NCBI GenBank assembly: GCA_024743095.1 | Contig: JANSXF010000017.1 | Coordinates: forward strand, 1 to 64,000 | Length of the DNA stretch: 64,000 bases | Reading direction: 5' to 3' | Source: Flavobacteriaceae bacterium | GTDB lineage: Bacteria; Bacteroidota; Bacteroidia; Flavobacteriales; Flavobacteriaceae | Position numbers and translations under genes: made by a program | Notes under the pieces: generated by a model | Told to the model about the DNA's origin: nothing | Seen by the model: the letters and a program-made list of their open reading frames with translations, nothing else | Database searches by the model: none | Shown here: piece after piece, positions 62,710 through 64,000 of the stretch | Numbering within the stretch: position 1 is the first letter of the stretch | Layout of the letters: every line of letters starts with the position of its first letter

Positions 62710-62959
62710 ATCAAAGATACTAAAATAAAGGACGAAGTATCGAAATTTACATGAAAAGCAAATAAAAATATTAATGTTGTTATTTATATAAAATGAATTA
62801 ATAATTTGATTACATGATATTTAATTTATTAGATATAATTTCTATTTACATAATGCAATTTCTTTGCACTGCACCCAATAAATGGAGTTACAAATGTGTA
62901 TTAATCTTGTGCAATATTGGTTTACATTTGTAAATATAACTATGGTTACTTTTGTAAAC
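62687..62959. promoter_or_regulatory. Divergent regulatory region with four TTAC-N4-GTAA-like sites
   Basis: Sites: TTCAC-AAAT-GTAA (62687), GTTAC-AAAT-GTGTA (62887), TTTAC-ATTT-GTAAA (62921) and GTTAC-TTTT-GTAAAC (62945). The last two have centres 24 bases apart. On one or other strand, three of the four (62687, 62921, 62945) contain TAnnTTTG, the -7 consensus, so operator and promoter coincide. The spacer is very AT-rich. Probable target of the HTH regulator next door. Confidence 0.5.
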
Positions 62960-62966
62960 TTTAATT

Positions 62967-64000
62967 ATGTCCTTCATGCTCGACTATTCATTATTTAGAG
63001 AAAATTCCATTCAAGGCCGCTACATAAATATGAAATCCATACAACCTTGTTTTGCCAAGGTAACAGCAGTTGTTAACTGTATTGGCAAATCCGTTAATGG
63101 GGTTGATATAAATGCCATTCAAATTGGCAAGGGAAATAAAAAGGTGCTCATGTGGTCTCAGATGCATGGCAATGAGTCCACAACGACCAAGGCGGTTTGG
63201 GACATAGTTAATTTTCTACAATCCGATGATTCCGCAGCATTACATATATTGAAAGAGTGCACAATTAGTATTATACCCATACTGAACCCAGATGGAGCTA
63301 ATAAATATACACGTGTCAATGGTAATGAAATTGACCTGAACCGTGATGCCAAAAATTTGACCCAACCTGAAAGCATTGCTTTTCGAAGGTGGTTCGAATC
63401 TTTCCAACCTGACTTCTGTTTTAACCTTCATGACCAGCGCAGCTTGTTCAGTGCGGGCAAAACGAACAAGCCTGCCACAGTATCGTTTTTATCCCCGGCC
63501 AGCAATAAGGAACGGCATATAACGCCGAACCGCGAAGTGGCCATGAAATTGATTGTAGCCATGAACCATATGCTACAAACCCGTGTTCCCGGGCAGGTGG
63601 GGCGCTATGATGATAGTTTCAACGACAATTGCATAGGGGATACCCTTCAAATGCTGGGCGTACCCACCATTTTGTTCGAAGCGGGCCATTATACGGACGA
63701 TTACGCAAGGGAAAAGACGCGTGAGCTTATTTTTTTAGCAATAGCTGAGGCTCTTAAAGTAATTTCCAGGGACCAAATCAACGATTTTAAAGCAGGTGAT
63801 TATTTCTCGATTCCAAATAATGATAAATTGTTTTTTGACGTTTTAGTGAAATATCCCGAAGTGGTAAACGCCGAGTTTGAGAAGGGACATTCCATTGGAA
63901 TTCGATATAAAGAAGTGTTGGATGATAAAAAAATCATTTTTCGACCAGAAATTGCTGAAATTGGGCCGTTGGAGGGTTTTTACGGACATCAAACCATAGA
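62967..64000 (+). CDS. M14 family zinc carboxypeptidase-like protein (3'-truncated by window edge)
   Basis: The frame opens at ATG 62967 (MSFMLDYSLFRENSIQGRYI) and runs off the window after 344 codons. The zinc motif is HxxE in MHGNEST, the substrate Asn-Arg in LNRDAKN, the second zinc His in NLHDQR and the catalytic Glu in FEAGHY, so all M14 residues are present. There is no signal peptide, so it acts in the cytoplasm. ATGs at 62976 and 63030 are alternatives. It is divergent from the HTH regulator and probably controlled by it. Confidence 0.88.
   Translation, partial: MSFMLDYSLFRENSIQGRYINMKSIQPCFAKVTAVVNCIGKSVNGVDINAIQIGKGNKKVLMWSQMHGNESTTTKAVWDIVNFLQSDDSAALHILKECTISIIPILNPDGANKYTRVNGNEIDLNRDAKNLTQPESIAFRRWFESFQPDFCFNLHDQRSLFSAGKTNKPATVSFLSPASNKERHITPNREVAMKLIVAMNHMLQTRVPGQVGRYDDSFNDNCIGDTLQMLGVPTILFEAGHYTDDYAREKTRELIFLAIAEALKVISRDQINDFKAGDYFSIPNNDKLFFDVLVKYPEVVNAEFEKGHSIGIRYKEVLDDKKIIFRPEIAEIGPLEGFYGHQTI

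Noticed and set aside
1-64000. tRNA, rRNA, CRISPR array, riboswitch or replication origin
   Set aside because: I saw no cloverleaf, spaced repeat array, or conserved aptamer; absence is by reading only, without a covariance search.

Overview
The window looks like a chromosomal segment from a marine member of the Flavobacteriaceae (Bacteroidota), most like Muricauda/Allomuricauda; the genus is an impression from remembered protein families, not a measurement. Supporting signs are DUF4834, DUF6146, DUF6787, TIGR02757 and YfhO proteins, a BatA-domain protein, TonB-dependent uptake, -7 promoter boxes of the Bacteroidetes type TAnnTTTG, several with a TTG about 20 bases upstream, and moderate AT-richness. 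I see no rRNA, tRNA or CRISPR array. Both edges cut genes: a zinc metalloprotease on the left and an M14 carboxypeptidase on the right.

Layout. 0-12 kb: metalloprotease tail, threonine aldolase, YbaB, an S9 peptidase lipoprotein, then a cysteine-synthase-like enzyme and an alpha-oxoamine synthase that together resemble the cysteate synthase / cysteate acyltransferase pair of sulfonolipid (capnine) synthesis. Next come a secreted protein, an M20 hydrolase, and a tight minus-strand run of NTF2-like, DUF1801, DUF2200, membrane protein and Crp/Fnr regulator. 12-15.4 kb is an accessory patch: decayed IS1182-like and IS256-like transposases, a Fur-family repressor with its own promoter and operator-like palindrome, a GNAT/HTH toxin-antitoxin-like pair, a GC-rich foldback element, a lipocalin-like pseudogene, and an imperfect direct repeat near both ends.

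15.4-31 kb: GNAT-like protein, outer-membrane protein, DUF4834, then a plus-strand envelope operon (YfhO, glycosyltransferase, flippase), a secreted Arg/Ser/Asn-rich protein, uvrA, a sigma factor with a 47-residue companion, a cysteine-free endonuclease III, and a Bcp peroxiredoxin. 31-45 kb: MBL hydrolase, a minus-strand operon (BatA-like, metal-ligand-less dihydroorotase, DUF4870, esterase), GT2, SGNH and S10 hydrolases, a Tat-exported oxidoreductase, TIGR02757, LolD, and msrA-folE.

45-64 kb: a TonB receptor with a His/Glu/Asp-rich loop and a small His/Cys protein (likely zinc or copper uptake), DUF6787, DUF6146, DUF937, serC-serA, a LuxC-type acyl-CoA reductase divergent from a ferredoxin, ychF, an EamA transporter, parE-parC, a sterol-desaturase-family hydroxylase, a lipoprotein, and an HTH regulator divergent from the M14 peptidase across an operator-rich spacer. 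Most of the window is ordinary core genome. The points most worth a second look are the sulfonolipid pair, the accessory patch, the two enzymes that have lost metal or Fe-S ligands, and the final divergent regulatory region.
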